Below, piece after piece: positions 1 through 11,510 of a DNA stretch of 64,000 nucleotides (position 1 is its first letter; each line of letters opens with the position of its first letter). Position numbers and translations under genes: made by a program. The DNA comes from Talinum fruticosum (Eukaryota > Streptophyta > Magnoliopsida > Caryophyllales > Talinaceae), in contig JAITYX010000118.1 in NCBI GenBank assembly GCA_021018815.1, forward strand, positions 434,001-498,000, given 5' to 3'. Under the pieces are notes generated by a model that saw nothing but the letters and a program-made list of their open reading frames with translations, was not told the DNA's origin and did no database searches.

Positions 1-479
1 ATGACAATGATAGAGGTGGGAGTATGATGTGGAAAAAAATACAAATTACTTGTAATTTATTTTAGTTTTTTAATTATTAGAATCATTTTAAAGGTTAACC
101 ACCTAAATTTGAGTATCCTTAGACAAGTTTTCTTTCCAAAATCAGTTCACATCTACAACTTCCTCGCATTGCTCTCAGTCCAATCTCTCCACTCTCCCTC
201 TCGACGATAGTTACTTCTCTTTCCATCGGCTCATCCTCGCTCCATCTCCCTTACACCGCTCTAAACTCGGCTGCTTGATTTTGATTCAATCGATTCTTCT
301 CTCTCATTCACACCATCCAGTTGTGTATTTTGTTCATCTTCAAACAATCGTCACTCATTATTTAGTGAAAACCGTCGAGTCCTTACTCAAAATTCAGTCA
401 AAACCACCCCCGCTCAATATTCAATGAAGATTAGCAATGGAGGAACAAATCCCATCACAAACAATCTGCTACATGAGTA
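1..479. other. Unassigned left edge, pyrimidine-rich stretch
   Basis: No coding region could be supported. Positions 120-420 are rich in CT runs and resemble a plant promoter or 5' leader. An ATG at 437 opens only a short frame that closes within about 15 codons. It may be the 5' part of the decayed element that follows. Confidence 0.3.
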
Positions 480-1460
480 AAAATAGGTATAATATCTTGT
501 GTGATGAAAAATACTTCAACTTTAGTTAATTTACATGCATTAAATTTGTTAATTTTCATAATATTTAGCTTTATAGTGTTTGTTCATCAACGATTAATTT
601 CCATGATATTTGACATGTATGCTAGTATGGGGTGAGCATTAAATGTTCATATATATATATATAAGTAATTTTCTCATCAACATTGGTTGTATTGTTTATC
701 CAGTAACAATATTTTTTTCACAGTTTTAAAATATTTTGTTCATCAAAATATTGGCTCTAAATTATCTATTCATTGTCCTAAGTTAAAATGCTTGTCCATA
801 TTATTTTAATCTATTCACTATACTAAGTTGAATTGTGCATTTCCATAAAGCGATTTGTTCATTAGTCATGACTATGTTGTTCATGAATATAATAGTTGAT
901 TTTTTATGACAATAATAACTAATTGTTCAATTATAATAGACGAGGAATCTCGGACATAGATTGTGAACCCATTAAAATTGAAATTACCATCAAAGAAACA
1001 TGTGCGCTCAATTGAGAAAGATTATTATGATGAGCAAACATTATAGACAAGAAAGCAATCAATCCTTGGAAAATGGAAGATGATTTGTTCATCAATAGCC
1101 TACGGTTTATTTATGTGAATATGTTTATTTGTTCACTTTGTGATTATATAATTTGTTCATTATAAAGGATTTATTTGTTCACTGAAATATATATATATTT
1201 GTTTATTAGGAGCGAGATCATTTGTTCTTTATACTATATTTATTTGTTCAATACGAAAATATAATTAGGTCATAGAAAAAGGTTTACTTGTTCCCTATAA
1301 TATTAACATTTGTTCGTTTGGGGCAAATGATTTCACGTTGATTGATTAACAATTACCAATGAACAATTACCACATAACCCGTGAACAATTACGTATGGAT
1401 TAATGAACACTTTAACACTGATTTATGAACAATTAAGGTAAAACATTTGCACAACAATTA
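480..1460. repeat. TTGTTCA-rich dispersed repeat tract
   Basis: The motif TTTGTTCA(T/C), or a close variant, recurs more than a dozen times between about 580 and 1320. From about 1359 to 1430 it appears as its reverse complement (ATGAACAATTA), so the tract is a loose inverted repeat. The bases between copies are AT-rich and unrelated. Similar motif-dense tracts are known to me from non-autonomous Mutator/FAR1-related elements in dicots, but no TIR or transposase was found here, so the class is inferred only. Confidence 0.45.
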
Positions 1461-1499
1461 GCGGTGGTTGCGACAAAAAGGCAATAAAAAATACATGTG

Positions 1500-3363
1500 T
1501 GTGGGAATCACGGCCGAAGCCCAGGATCAAACTTCTCCACAAATGTTGGGTCTCTTTGATTTTTGAAGATTATTTTGAAAGATGATTTTTGAAAGTTCAT
1601 TTGGAAAATGGGGATGAATCCCTTATCAAGATTTCCGATTTTTATAATCCAATTGAAAATAAATTAAGCAAAAGTGAATCACGGTTTTATTAATCATTTT
1701 ATTTTAGGAATTATTCTTAGAAGTCTCGAGATATTATTTCACAACTACAAATAAAACAAATTAGGGTTAATTTAATTCGGCGTATGGCTTTTCGGCCGGA
1801 CCGGTGTGAAAACACCGACTTGGACCGAAGCCCTACCCATTGACCATTTGGCATTGATGAGAGCTAATGCCGTACGATGGGCGCCACAGGCCAAGGGCTG
1901 TGGCTCGAGGTGATTAGTCTCGGTCCCTAGCCTGACTGTGAGATCTAAAAACCCTTTTTTTTTATTTTCGATCAGAAAAGCCGAGAAACAGATTAGGAGA
2001 AGTAAAGAAGAAAACATAGTCGCCGAGTAAGTTTTAAGAACAAAAGCCGACAAGAATAAAATATAGAAATACTCTTCCAATCTTAGTATGGGAAAACTAA
2101 GCTCGGAAGAGGTTTAAAATTGACTCAATCGGTTTAGAACCGAGAATCTAGATTCGGCGGCTAGGGTACGAAAGGTAGGGATAAACTCGTCATTCCGCCC
2201 ATCAAAAGACGGTCTTTACTAGTTTGAGAGGTGAGTTTAGATAAAGCATTGAAGAAAAATAGGCACACAACATAGTAAGATACGAAATTTAAAGCAATCA
2301 AAGCATGCTATCGAAAGCGATAAAAATAGATGTGAAAGCAATAAGCGAAAGCGATAAAGAAACGAAAAGAAAAGTGAAGCAAAAACGAAAACGAAACTAA
2401 AAAATTACATTGGGCAGGGAGGAATTTAAATGCGATTACATCTTTTCTCAACAATACCAAATGATAAACAAAATTAAATAAACCGTTGTTTGAAGGCTGA
2501 TTTGGCACCCTCGGGTTGTCCCACCCGTCGATCCGGATTTTTGAACTGGATCCGAAAATTTGACGAGTGTTGAACTGAAAGATGCTTTTAATGAATTTTT
2601 GTGAAGGTAAATGGGTGGATGTGTGTCATTGATGGAGTATTAGGGATCAAATGTAGGGAGTATAATAAGAGTGAACCGAAAAGAAACCAAGAGATCGGAA
2701 TACAAGAGGGTGTATTCAGTCGCTCTTCATTTAGCTTCAGCGAGAATGAGTCGTATCAAGTTAATATTTGGCAGCGTGGTGCTTAGGAAAGAAGTTGTAT
2801 TAGGTTAACATTCAGCAGCGCAACGCTAAGGAATGTGTCGTATCCAAATGAGAGTCTAATCTCTTTATTTATAGGAAAGGATTAGGCCAAAAATGACCTA
2901 GGTTTACGACTTAGGAAGCCATCTAAAAATGAGCGAGAACCCGACTGAGGAAATCACAAAAACAGACCAAAAACAAGATTGAACCGGATTCCGGGATTTA
3001 AGCCGTGGTGCGCGGCGCCGGACACTAAACGATGTCGTTGGGTTCTTTGCTTCCTTTCGACTACAGATGAACTCGAGCAAAACGCAACGTTTGGGACAAT
3101 AAGGCCTTGTGCGCAGCGCCAGGCTACCGTTGACTCGGAAGGTTGACCTAATCTTGGACCGTCTAAAATAAAAAGAATTTTTGGACCGACCCAAGGCAAA
3201 AGGTTATTTTTTTGGTGCTAAAGGGTTTTTGTGGTTTGTTGACTTCCTCAACACTAATCGGATATCGACCGTGGTCCAAATCCACAAACAGGACTGGTAT
3301 TGCATCACCGAGGCCAACAAAATAAATAGCAAAAGAAAGGATAACACTTTTTAGGTGTCTACA
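1500..3363 (-). repeat. 3' LTR of Tat-like element
   Basis: Matches 7251-9219 along most of its length, for example the start GGGTCTCTTTGATTTTTGAA and the end TTAGGTGTCTACA on the plus strand. Several indels separate the copies, including an extra block near 1830-1920, so the insertion looks old. Short open frames inside it are not coding. Confidence 0.85.
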
Positions 3364-3377
3364 GTTAGCCCCACTTT
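3364..3377 (-). promoter_or_regulatory. Polypurine tract of Tat-like element
   Basis: Read on the minus strand this is AAAGTGGGGCTAAC, immediately before the LTR start TGTAGACACC. Purine-rich tracts in this position prime plus-strand DNA synthesis in LTR retrotransposons. Confidence 0.75.
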
Positions 3378-3934
3378 GACCGAGTTTAAAAGACGAAGGT
3401 CAAAGTAGACACTAAAGGCGCTTACTGTTGCTTCGGATGCCCATTGAATCAATGTGTCCGAAATTAATTGACTTCGACTTGAACTTTAACAAGGGGCTTG
3501 GACTTGACTAATGGAGTCCGAAGTCCGGTGCTGATTACTAAACTTGATCGATTAAAGACCGAAGCTCGGATTGGTGTGCCTAAACGTGACCATGTGCTTA
3601 GTCCGAAACTTGGCGAGGAGCTTGAACTTGACTCGGGTAGTAAAGTCTAAAGTCCAACGAGGGTGCTTGAACTTGGCTGCTTCTTGGATCCGAAATTTGG
3701 CGGGGTATCCTAATCTTGCTCGATCATTGTCCTGAAGCTTGGATGAAGAGCCTAAACTTGACCATTCTTGGTTTAAAGCTTGGCTACAAATTTACGCCCT
3801 AACGGTTTTGGTAGCTAATAATCGAATGTGAATAGTTGCAAGTGTTACCTAACAATGATTTGTAACCATATCACATTTTAAATGTTCTTCTTTGACTTGG
3901 CCTTGGGAGGTCCTAAAGTCTTGGCATGGTGTGT

Positions 3935-4265
3935 GAACCTTAACCACTATTGGGTCCGAAGCTCGATAAAGGAACGTCCGAACCTTAACCGGAATATCGA
4001 CGGGGTTGTCCGAACCTTGACCGATATTGGGCCCGAAGCTCGACGGGAGTGTCCGAACCTTGACCGCTGTTGTGCTCGAAGCTTGACGAGGTTGTCTAAA
4101 CCTTGACCATTGTTAGGTCCGAAGCTCGACGGGGTGTCCGAACCTTGACCGTTGTTAGGTCCGAAGCTTGACGGAGATGATATCCGAACCTTGACCGTTG
4201 TTGGGCTTGAAGCTCGATGGAGATGATGCTTGAACCTTGATCATTGTTAGGCTTGAGACTCGACG
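3935..4265. repeat. Tandem repeat array, about 45-50 bp unit
   Basis: About seven copies of a unit of the form TCCGAAGCTCGACGG, a short spacer, then CCGAACCTTGACCGTTGTT. Copies differ by point changes and small indels. More decayed relatives continue leftward to about 3440. In element orientation the array lies in the 3' untranslated part, between gag and the polypurine tract. Confidence 0.8.
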
Positions 4266-5328
4266 CCTATCCACTTTCATCAAAATACTTATGTAGAAAT
4301 TTCTTCCTAGACTTGGTCGTTAGATGACCCGAAATCTAGGGAACGACATGCTTAAAAATCGATGTTCCATGAGGTTATGTGCCTCATTCTAAATTTGAGA
4401 TTTTAGTTTGTGTGCTAATAGCTCCTTTATTTATATGGTAGAAGATTTATGCCTCTTCCCGAGTATCCTTGGAGTTTTTGTATGATCCTTTCGATTATGA
4501 GCCTCCACGTTCTTCGTGGATGCTTGTGTACAACTCTTCTCGAATGTTGGAGAGTTGATAAGTTTCAATATTCTTGGTTGAATTTCTTTGAAGGTGGCCA
4601 TGTCGGTGACCACCTTGATGCTAACTTGATGAATGATGCTCGATTGAATAATTCCTTGTAGGGTGCTTTTTTATTAAGTTTTGTATTTTTAAGAGTTTGA
4701 CTCATGCAAAGGAGATGTATGCAAGACTATTCTAAAAACAAATGCATTCTTATATTAAAATGATGCAAAAAATTTCAAAAGGATTAAGACAACAATTACA
4801 CTTTTAGCCCTCACTCCCTAACATAGAGCCTAAAGAAAATGTGGGCTGCTCAAACTGCAATGTACGACTGGTGGCGATGAACCGTGAACCTAACGATTTG
4901 GTGTCGGATCATAATGGCATGATTCTCGATTGATTGGGTGCCTTTTCCCAATTGATTCTCGCTCCTCCGAGTATGGCAAAGTGGCTTTGAATTTGGGAAT
5001 TGGAAATGAGAACAAGATAAGGTTTGGGGTCGGACCTCATGGGCTTCTTATGTATCCGATATAGCGGAAATTAGGCCTTCGTAGTTTAAAAAGGAATACT
5101 CGATTTGGTTTCTTTTTTGGAAAATAGCAAAAGAAAATAGATATAGAAGGGAAATGAACACTTTATTGGCATGAGTGATAGGCTCATTGGATGATCTTCT
5201 ACCTGGTTCAAGCTTTTGTGGATGATCGATCCTCTTCTATGAGCATGCCTACATCCTAAAGTGTTTTGAAGTACATGACAGTAAGAACTTCAAGTGTTGA
5301 TGGTATGCGGGTTTCGGGTTTTTTATGA

Positions 5329-6009
5329 TTAATCTAACCTGATCCTTTTCACAAGGTCGATCTTCCATCCGGGCAGCCTTTGCACTCCAGTGAGTGAGGA
5401 AGTCAATGAAGCTTTCCTCATCTCCTTGCTTGATCGACTCAATGTCTCGCAGAGTGACTGGTATATCGGTATTGTAGGAGTATTGGTGTATGAATTACCT
5501 ACAAAGATCCTGCCAATTTGTGACCTTGCATGGGTCAACAGACATTGTACCACTTCATGACGTCTACGTCAAACGTCCACGGGAAGATGACATGGTATGT
5601 GTCATCTACTACATTCTTTAAAGTCATTGCCCCTACAAAGTTCCTCATGTGATGGTGAGGGTTCTCAATCCTATGGAACTTGATGTTAGGCATAGTGAAT
5701 TTTGTGGGCAATTTGCCTTTAGGGATTGAAATGAATCCCTGGGCCGGATAGTAGTCATTGAACATTGATGATTCCCGTAGTAGATTCTCTATTCGATCTA
5801 CTCTTAGATGAGATTGAGGCTTGGGCTCAGGTTAAGGTTTAGGTTGAGGGTCTTTCTTTGATTTCTTCTCTAGTTCTTTGAGAATACTGGTCAAGTGTTT
5901 CTACTATTGAATCAATCTTCTTATCTTGGGCCTCAATCTTAGCTTCTGTCTTTGCAATAGAATCCTTAAACAAGGTCATGATGGGAGGTTGTTTTGGCTT
6001 GTTGGCCAT
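5329..6009 (-). pseudogene. gag pseudogene of Tat-like element
   Basis: Starts at an ATG on the minus strand at 6009 (MANKPKQPPIMTLFKDS...), followed by a charged, coiled-coil-like stretch. After in-frame stops near 5850 it continues with KFHRIENPHHHMRNFVGAM and IFPWTFDVDVMKWYN (5535-5765). The next part, NSYTNTPTIPIYQSL followed by EEMRKASL-like residues, runs on at 5329-5553 with a frame change. These are typical of plant retrotransposon gag (capsid) domains. At least two stop or frame breaks make it non-functional. Confidence 0.8.
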
Positions 6010-6358
6010 TTTTAAAGGAAGGTTGTGCTTTGACCATGGCGGCGCACTAGGGTTACAAATAAAGGTGTCGGACGTACTGGTGTGGTACGTGTCGATGTGG
6101 GACGTATCGGTGTTGACCGTACCGGTGTTGAAATAGACTTTTTATTTTCTAACCGCTTCGTGCTAAGATTCCCTATCATGTGCTCCAAAAGAGTAAGTGC
6201 TCGGGACCGGCTCGTGGAAAAGTTTTAGAGGAGATGGGGTTTAAGTGTTTGAACCGAGGAACAAGCGATCCTAAGAAAAAGGAAAATGATATGCTTTTTT
6301 AATTTGGATGCACATAAAGGAATGTAAATTGGACCAAAATGAAATGCGATGATGCAAA

Positions 6359-6715
6359 TGGAGTCCCTTAAATTAGGATGAATTCGATTTGGCTAAATGC
6401 AACCAAAGACTCACTTAATTGGAGATGAATTTTAATTTGACTAAATGCGAATAAAGACTCACCTAATTTGAGATGAATTTATTTTTGGCTAATGCAAAAT
6501 GAACTATAAAAATTGGACTCACCTAATTTGAGATGAATTATATTTTTGGCTAAATGCAAGAATGGACTCGTCTAATTTGAGATGAAATTATTTTGGCTAA
6601 TGCAAAATTGGACTCACCTAATTTAGATAAATTTTATTTTTGGCTAAATGCGAGAATGTACTCAACTAATTTGAGATGAAATTTATTATTGACTAAATGC
6701 ACACATTGGACTGAC
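6359..6715. repeat. Tandem repeat array, about 53-60 bp unit
   Basis: About seven copies of a unit containing GGACTCACCTAATTTGAGAT, then GAATTTATTTTTGGCTAAATGC. It lies in the 5' leader of the Tat-like element, between its primer binding site and gag. It is unrelated in sequence to the array at 3935-4265. Confidence 0.8.
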
Positions 6716-7231
6716 TCAAAAAGGTTCATTATTTTATTTTTATTTTTGCACCTATGCAAGGATTATTTAGTGGACCCGGCTAAACCGCTAAGGACTCACA
6801 AAAGATGGTTAAATGCTAAAAACAACCACACTCATTTCAAGCATGCAAATAAAGAAGGGGCACAACCTAGACTGCCAAAGTTTTATGGTAAAAAAAGGGA
6901 TAAATTTAGGTAGGATACATGATGTCTCATAATCCGAGCATTTAGTCCTCCGTGGGGTGCATAATAAAAAAGCATGAATCTTCGGTGCCTTCGAAAATAG
7001 CGTACTATGAGGAAAGAGGTACCACCTCCACGACAATCAAGCCTAGTTCGGCTCGTGCTGGGTTAGCGGTTCGAACTTCTTCCAAAAATTATTCTTAAAA
7101 AGGTAAAGCCTAAATGTCGAAATTAAAAGCAACTATGTTCGAGGTTGACTAAATGCGGGATGCCTAATGCAAAATACATTATGAAAACTCACAACTCAAA
7201 CTTTTGAGTTTCACCCTCTTAATAAGTGACT

Positions 7232-7249
7232 ATCCCAGTGGAGTCACCA
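7232..7249 (-). promoter_or_regulatory. tRNA primer binding site of Tat-like element
   Basis: On the minus strand this reads TGGTGACTCCACTGGGAT, one base downstream of the LTR end. It has the form TGG-GACTC-CTGGG seen in Tat/Ogre-type elements. The tRNA was not identified further. Confidence 0.75.
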
Positions 7250-7250
7250 C

Positions 7251-9219
7251 TGTAGGAATCACGGCCCGCACCCAGGATCGAGCTTCCCCACGAATGTCGG
7301 GTCTCTTTGATTTTTGAAGATTCTTTTGAAAGATGATTTTTGAAAGTTCATTTGGAAAGTGGGGATAAATCTCTTATTAAGATTTCTAATTTTTATAATC
7401 TAATTTAAAATAAATTAAGCAAATGTAAATGGCGGTTTTATTAATCATTTTATTTTAGGAATTATTTTTAGAATTCCTGAATATTATTTCACAACTAAAA
7501 ATAAAACAAATTAGGGTTAATTTGATTCCGTCGTAAGGCTTTTGGGCCAAACCGGTGTGAAAACACCAGCTTAGACCGAAGCCCTACCCACCGATCGTCA
7601 AATGCCGGCCTGATTGTCGGATCTAAAATTCCTTTTTCATTTTCGATCAAAAAGCCGATAAGCAGATTAGCGAAGTAAATAAGAAAACAGAGTTGCCAAT
7701 ATGTTTTTAGAACAAAAAATAACAAAAATAAAATAAAGAAATACTCTTCCAACCTTAGTATGGGAAAACTAAGCTCGGAAGAGGTTTAAAATTGACTCCA
7801 TCGGTTTAGAATTGAGAATCCAGATTCGGGGAGATGGTACAAAACGTAGGGATAAGCCATTTCGTTTGGCTCATCAAAAGCCGGTCTTTACTAGTTTGAG
7901 AGGTGAGTTTAGATAACACGCATTAAAGAAAAACAGGCACACAACATAGTAAGATCCAAAATGAAAGCAAGTAAAAACAAATATGAAAGCAATAAGCGAA
8001 AGCGATAAAGAAACGAAAAGAAAAGTGAAGGAAAACAAAAACGAAATTAAAAAAATTACATTGGGTGGGGAGAAATTTAAATGTGGTCACATCTTTTCTC
8101 CACAATACCAAAAACGATAGACAAAATTAAATAAATCATGGTTTGAAGGTCGATTTGGCACCTTCGAGTTGCCCCACCTAGTGATCCGGATCTTTGAAAT
8201 AGATTTGAAAGTGCGACGGTGGTGAATTGCAAGGGGCTTTTTATGAATTTTTGTAAGGGTAAGTGAGGAGATGTGTGTGATTGATGGAGTATTAGGGATC
8301 GAATGTAGGGAGTATAATAAAAATAGGCTGCAAAGAAACTAAGAGATTAGAATACAAGAGGGTCTTTTCAGTCGCTCTTAATTTAGCTTCATCGGGAATG
8401 AGTCATATCAAGTTAGTATTCGGCAGCATGACGCTTAGGAAAGAAGTCGTATTAGGCTAACATTCGGAGGCATAACGCTTAGAAATGTGTCGTATCCAAA
8501 TGAGAGCCTAAGCTCTCTATTTAAAGGAAAGGATTAGGTCACGAGATGGCCTAGGTTTACAGCTTAGGTAGGTGTCCAAAAATGAGAAGAAACCGGTTGA
8601 GGAAATCACAAAAATCGACCAAAAAACAAGATTTGACCGGATCCCGGGATTTGAGCCTTGGTGCGCGGCGCCGGACACGAAACAATGTCGTTGGGTTCTT
8701 CGCTTTCTTCCGTGCTATAGCTGAACTCCGAGCAAAACGCAATGTTTGGGGGCGGAATTCTCGAAATGCGACACCGAACATAAGCGACGTCGTTTTATAG
8801 AAGCAAGTTTCGTGTCTCGGCTAGATACTTAGAGAAAAACGCAACATTTTGGTGATTCTTACCATGAAACGCGGCGACGGTCATACAATGTTGTACGGAC
8901 GAGTCGGTTATGTGCTCGGGTGGGACGGTGAAAGTAAAACGCGGCGTTTTGAGTGCGATAAGGCCTTGTGCACGGGGCCGGCCACCGTTAACTCTAGACG
9001 GTTGACCCGGGCTTGGACCATTTGAAAGAAAAAGGATTTTTGGACCGCCCAAGGTAAAAGGTTATTTTTTTTTCTAAAAGATTTTTGTGGTTTCTCGGCT
9101 TCCGTCACACTAATCAAATAACGATCATGATCCAAATCTACAAATAAGACTGGGATTTCATCAACCGGTCAACAAAATAAATAGCAAGAGAAGGGATGTC
9201 ATCTGTTTAGGTGTCTACA
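7251..9219 (-). repeat. 5' LTR of Tat-like element
   Basis: Partner of 1500-3363. It has an extra block around 8750-8920 not seen in the other LTR. The plus-strand right end GTGTCTACA at 9211-9219 is followed by AGGTG, the target duplication. Confidence 0.85.
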
Positions 9220-9224
9220 AGGTG

Positions 9225-9660
9225 AAAATTGTCAATTTGATATGTGATAATTTTTTTAAATATTATTTTTTTATTTTTCCATCCGTCGATCCGTAATGCC
9301 TGCTTTTGATCGAAAGTAGCCGATTTTTTATAAATATTAATTGAAATTTATAATGAGATAAAAAAATTAATAAAAAGAGGATATAACGCCTACCAACAGT
9401 CATTAACATGGGCTGAAATTCTTGATGAAAAAAAAAAAAGTTACATTAGGATATTATGATTTTTTATTTATTTATGTTAAGAAAATGATGTGTTGGCAAT
9501 GTCTTTTATGAACAGACATATAAGAATTTACAACTCTCTCGATCTCTTTCCCTCTATGTTTCCCCCTTCCCTTTCTCTATCAGTCTCTCTTCTCCCATCC
9601 CTTTTTCTCTGTCACTCTCTCTCTCCACCCTCCACTCTTTCTCTCACAGTAAAATAATTT
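9225..9660. other. Intergenic, AT-rich then CT-rich low-complexity DNA
   Basis: No gene was seen. Positions 9530-9650 are a degenerate (CT)n/(CCCTCT)n tract. Confidence 0.5.
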
Positions 9661-9709
9661 TTTAAATAAAAATAATAATAATCCTAATAATAATAATAAT
9701 AATAATAAT

Positions 9710-9757
9710 AATTCTTACGAGATTGGGGACTTGAAAGTCCACAATCTCCTAAGAATT
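9710..9757. repeat. 48-nt near-perfect palindrome (hairpin)
   Basis: Arms are AATTCTTA-c-GAGATTG-g-GGACTT, a 2-nt loop GA, then AAGTCC-a-CAATCTC-c-TAAGAATT. This gives 21 paired positions per arm with two symmetrical mismatches. It lies directly at the inner end of a (TAA)n microsatellite. Confidence 0.85.
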
Positions 9758-10430
9758 TCTATGTTACGAAAACCGGCCGATTCGGCCAATTTTACGGTTT
9801 GATTACTCTGAAAGTTCGTTTCAAAAAATAAATTGAAAAGATGTGGTCTAATTAGGTCAACCGGGGAACCTGGTCGACCTGCGGTCAGATCAGGATTTCA
9901 CCAGTTACATGAAACCTTCTCTTTTTCCCTTTTGCTTTCATCTTTACTCGATTTTCGCCGAACACTTTGTGTCGAAGGGTTGCTGGCTAAGAAGGACCAA
10001 AGGTGACTGAGGAGCAAAAGGGGAGGGGCAGCTGACACAGGGAAGTGGAGAAAGGCTGAAAAAGCAAAGGAGTACAGGAGAGGGGAGAAAAGGGAGACAT
10101 GATTTAAGGAGCAGTGGAGAGAGAAAGGAGGAGGGGGAGGGGGCTGAAAGAGGAGGGGAGAGGCGGCTGGCTAAAGGAGCACGAAGAAGAGTATAGCAGA
10201 GGAGAGAGAAAATGGGAGAGCGGACGGGGCACATGCAGTGTGAGATGAAAGAAGAAGAGTAGGTTAAGGGTTTGTTTTCATTTATTTAAAGGCTTTAATT
10301 TTTTATTTTTTATTTTTTTTTTGCAAAGGAATTTGAAGGTTAAGTGTTAAAATAGGAATATATGTCATGGGCTTAAACTGAAATTTTATCACTTTTAAAG
10401 TTTTGTATAAAAATTATTTTGGGTATTATC

Positions 10431-10490
10431 TTGTGTTCGATTTGTTGTGAATATGGTTAATTGTGTTCGATTTGTTGTGAATATGGTTAA
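10431..10490. repeat. Perfect 2 x 30 bp tandem duplication
   Basis: The 30-bp unit TTGTGTTCGA-TTTGTTGTGA-ATATGGTTAA occurs twice back to back without a mismatch. Confidence 0.9.
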
Positions 10491-10885
10491 TTGATTATAT
10501 GAGCATTTTATTCAATTTTGGATGTTATTATCTTATGTAATGTAGAAATCAAAACATCAATGCTCAAATTAGTGTGTTTTATGTTGAAAAGTTAGAATTT
10601 TAAAACTCAAATTGATGTAATATAATATTTGACACTTATGTTAAGAACAACAATGAAAAAAAGGTTGAAGATAAACAAAAAAATAATTATATGGTTAATT
10701 GGGTCATGCCGGTTCAACCTAATCCGACCAATAAACCGGGTCAACCGATCTAACCTGGTCTAAAAGGGTCCAACCGGTTAACCCATTGACTCACTTTCCC
10801 AATTGGATCGATGATCGAATCTATTTTCTTAACATAGCTAAGAATCAACATTATTATTATTATTATTATTATGACCCTAATAAAT

Positions 10886-11510
10886 AACTAGGAAAATTTT
10901 TGAGTAAGCCCCTGAAACAATTAAATTAGTTATAAAAAAAAGTGAAGTAACCAAAGATGTGACATTTGGTCAAAAAAGGTTAAAGGTATCAAGGGATTAG
11001 ATATGTAGGTAGCTAGTTATAGCAATGGTAAAGGACGAGTTAAAAAGAAAATTCATTTGGGAAACCTAGTTGTTACCTTCCTTGGACAGCAAACCTATCA
11101 TAAGTTCAATGTATGGTTATAGGCTTATGGTACCATGTAAGCCTTCTCTCCGGGACTTACTTGGCTTTGCCTTTGATGTGACTGTCTAGTGGGCCAAAAG
11201 CCTTATTTGGCGGATGATATGGAGGAGTGAAATTTAATCCTCATCCCTTTGTATAACGATCAAATCAAACAATAAGAATGGAAACTTAATTATGTTTTTT
11301 TGTCTTTTATGCCGAACACAATTTTGTAATTTAGATCACATCCTCAATGCCATATATATCATTTCTTAATGAGTATCATTTCTTAATTCACTAAATCTCA
11401 TTGCATTTCATAGATATTATTTCTTAAAATCTCATTACATTGTATAGTAACCATCCATCAATACATCCTAATCAAGTATTCCTCAAACACTACCTCTACA
11501 CAAGTAGAGT
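10886..11510. other. Intergenic, nothing recognised
   Basis: No coding signal or repeat structure could be supported. A mixed-composition segment at 11040-11220 stands out slightly from the AT-rich surroundings but has no open frame of note. Confidence 0.4.

Larger units (their letters stand above)
1500..9219 (-). mobile_element. Non-autonomous Ty3/gypsy LTR retrotransposon, Tat/Ogre-like, gag only
   Basis: Two diverged direct repeats (1500-3363 and 7251-9219) bound 3.9 kb of internal DNA. On the minus strand the LTRs start TGTAGACACC and end in TCCTACA. A primer binding site abuts the right LTR and a purine tract abuts the left one, which fixes the orientation as minus. The flanks ATGTG (1495-1499) and AGGTG (9220-9224) are a one-mismatch 5-bp target duplication. 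Only gag remnants are coding; no protease, reverse transcriptase or integrase was seen, so mobility would have depended on a related element in trans. Two tandem-repeat arrays lie in the internal region, as is common in Tat-lineage elements. Confidence 0.85.
9674..10885. mobile_element. Candidate DNA-transposon-like unit with microsatellite ends
   Basis: The left end holds (TAA)n (about 9674-9711) and the right end (TTA)n (about 10850-10873), mirror images of each other. Just inside them lie CTATGTTACGAAAA (9759-9772) and its near-perfect reverse complement TTTTCTTAACATAG (10824-10837). Both arms are rich in ACCGG and GGTCAACC motifs. The centre has a purine-rich GGAGAGG tract (9990-10220); the long frame on the other strand of that tract is compositional, not a gene. 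Class unknown; the TIR interpretation is inferred. Confidence 0.45.

Noticed and set aside
6300..6720. Regularly spaced repeats considered as a CRISPR-like array
   Set aside because: The units are degenerate and contiguous without unique spacers, in a plant retrotransposon leader; this is an ordinary tandem repeat.
9944..10234. 96-codon minus-strand open frame rich in Pro, Ser and Leu
   Set aside because: It lies opposite a purine-rich GGAGAGG tract; the frame is explained by composition and has no recognisable domain.
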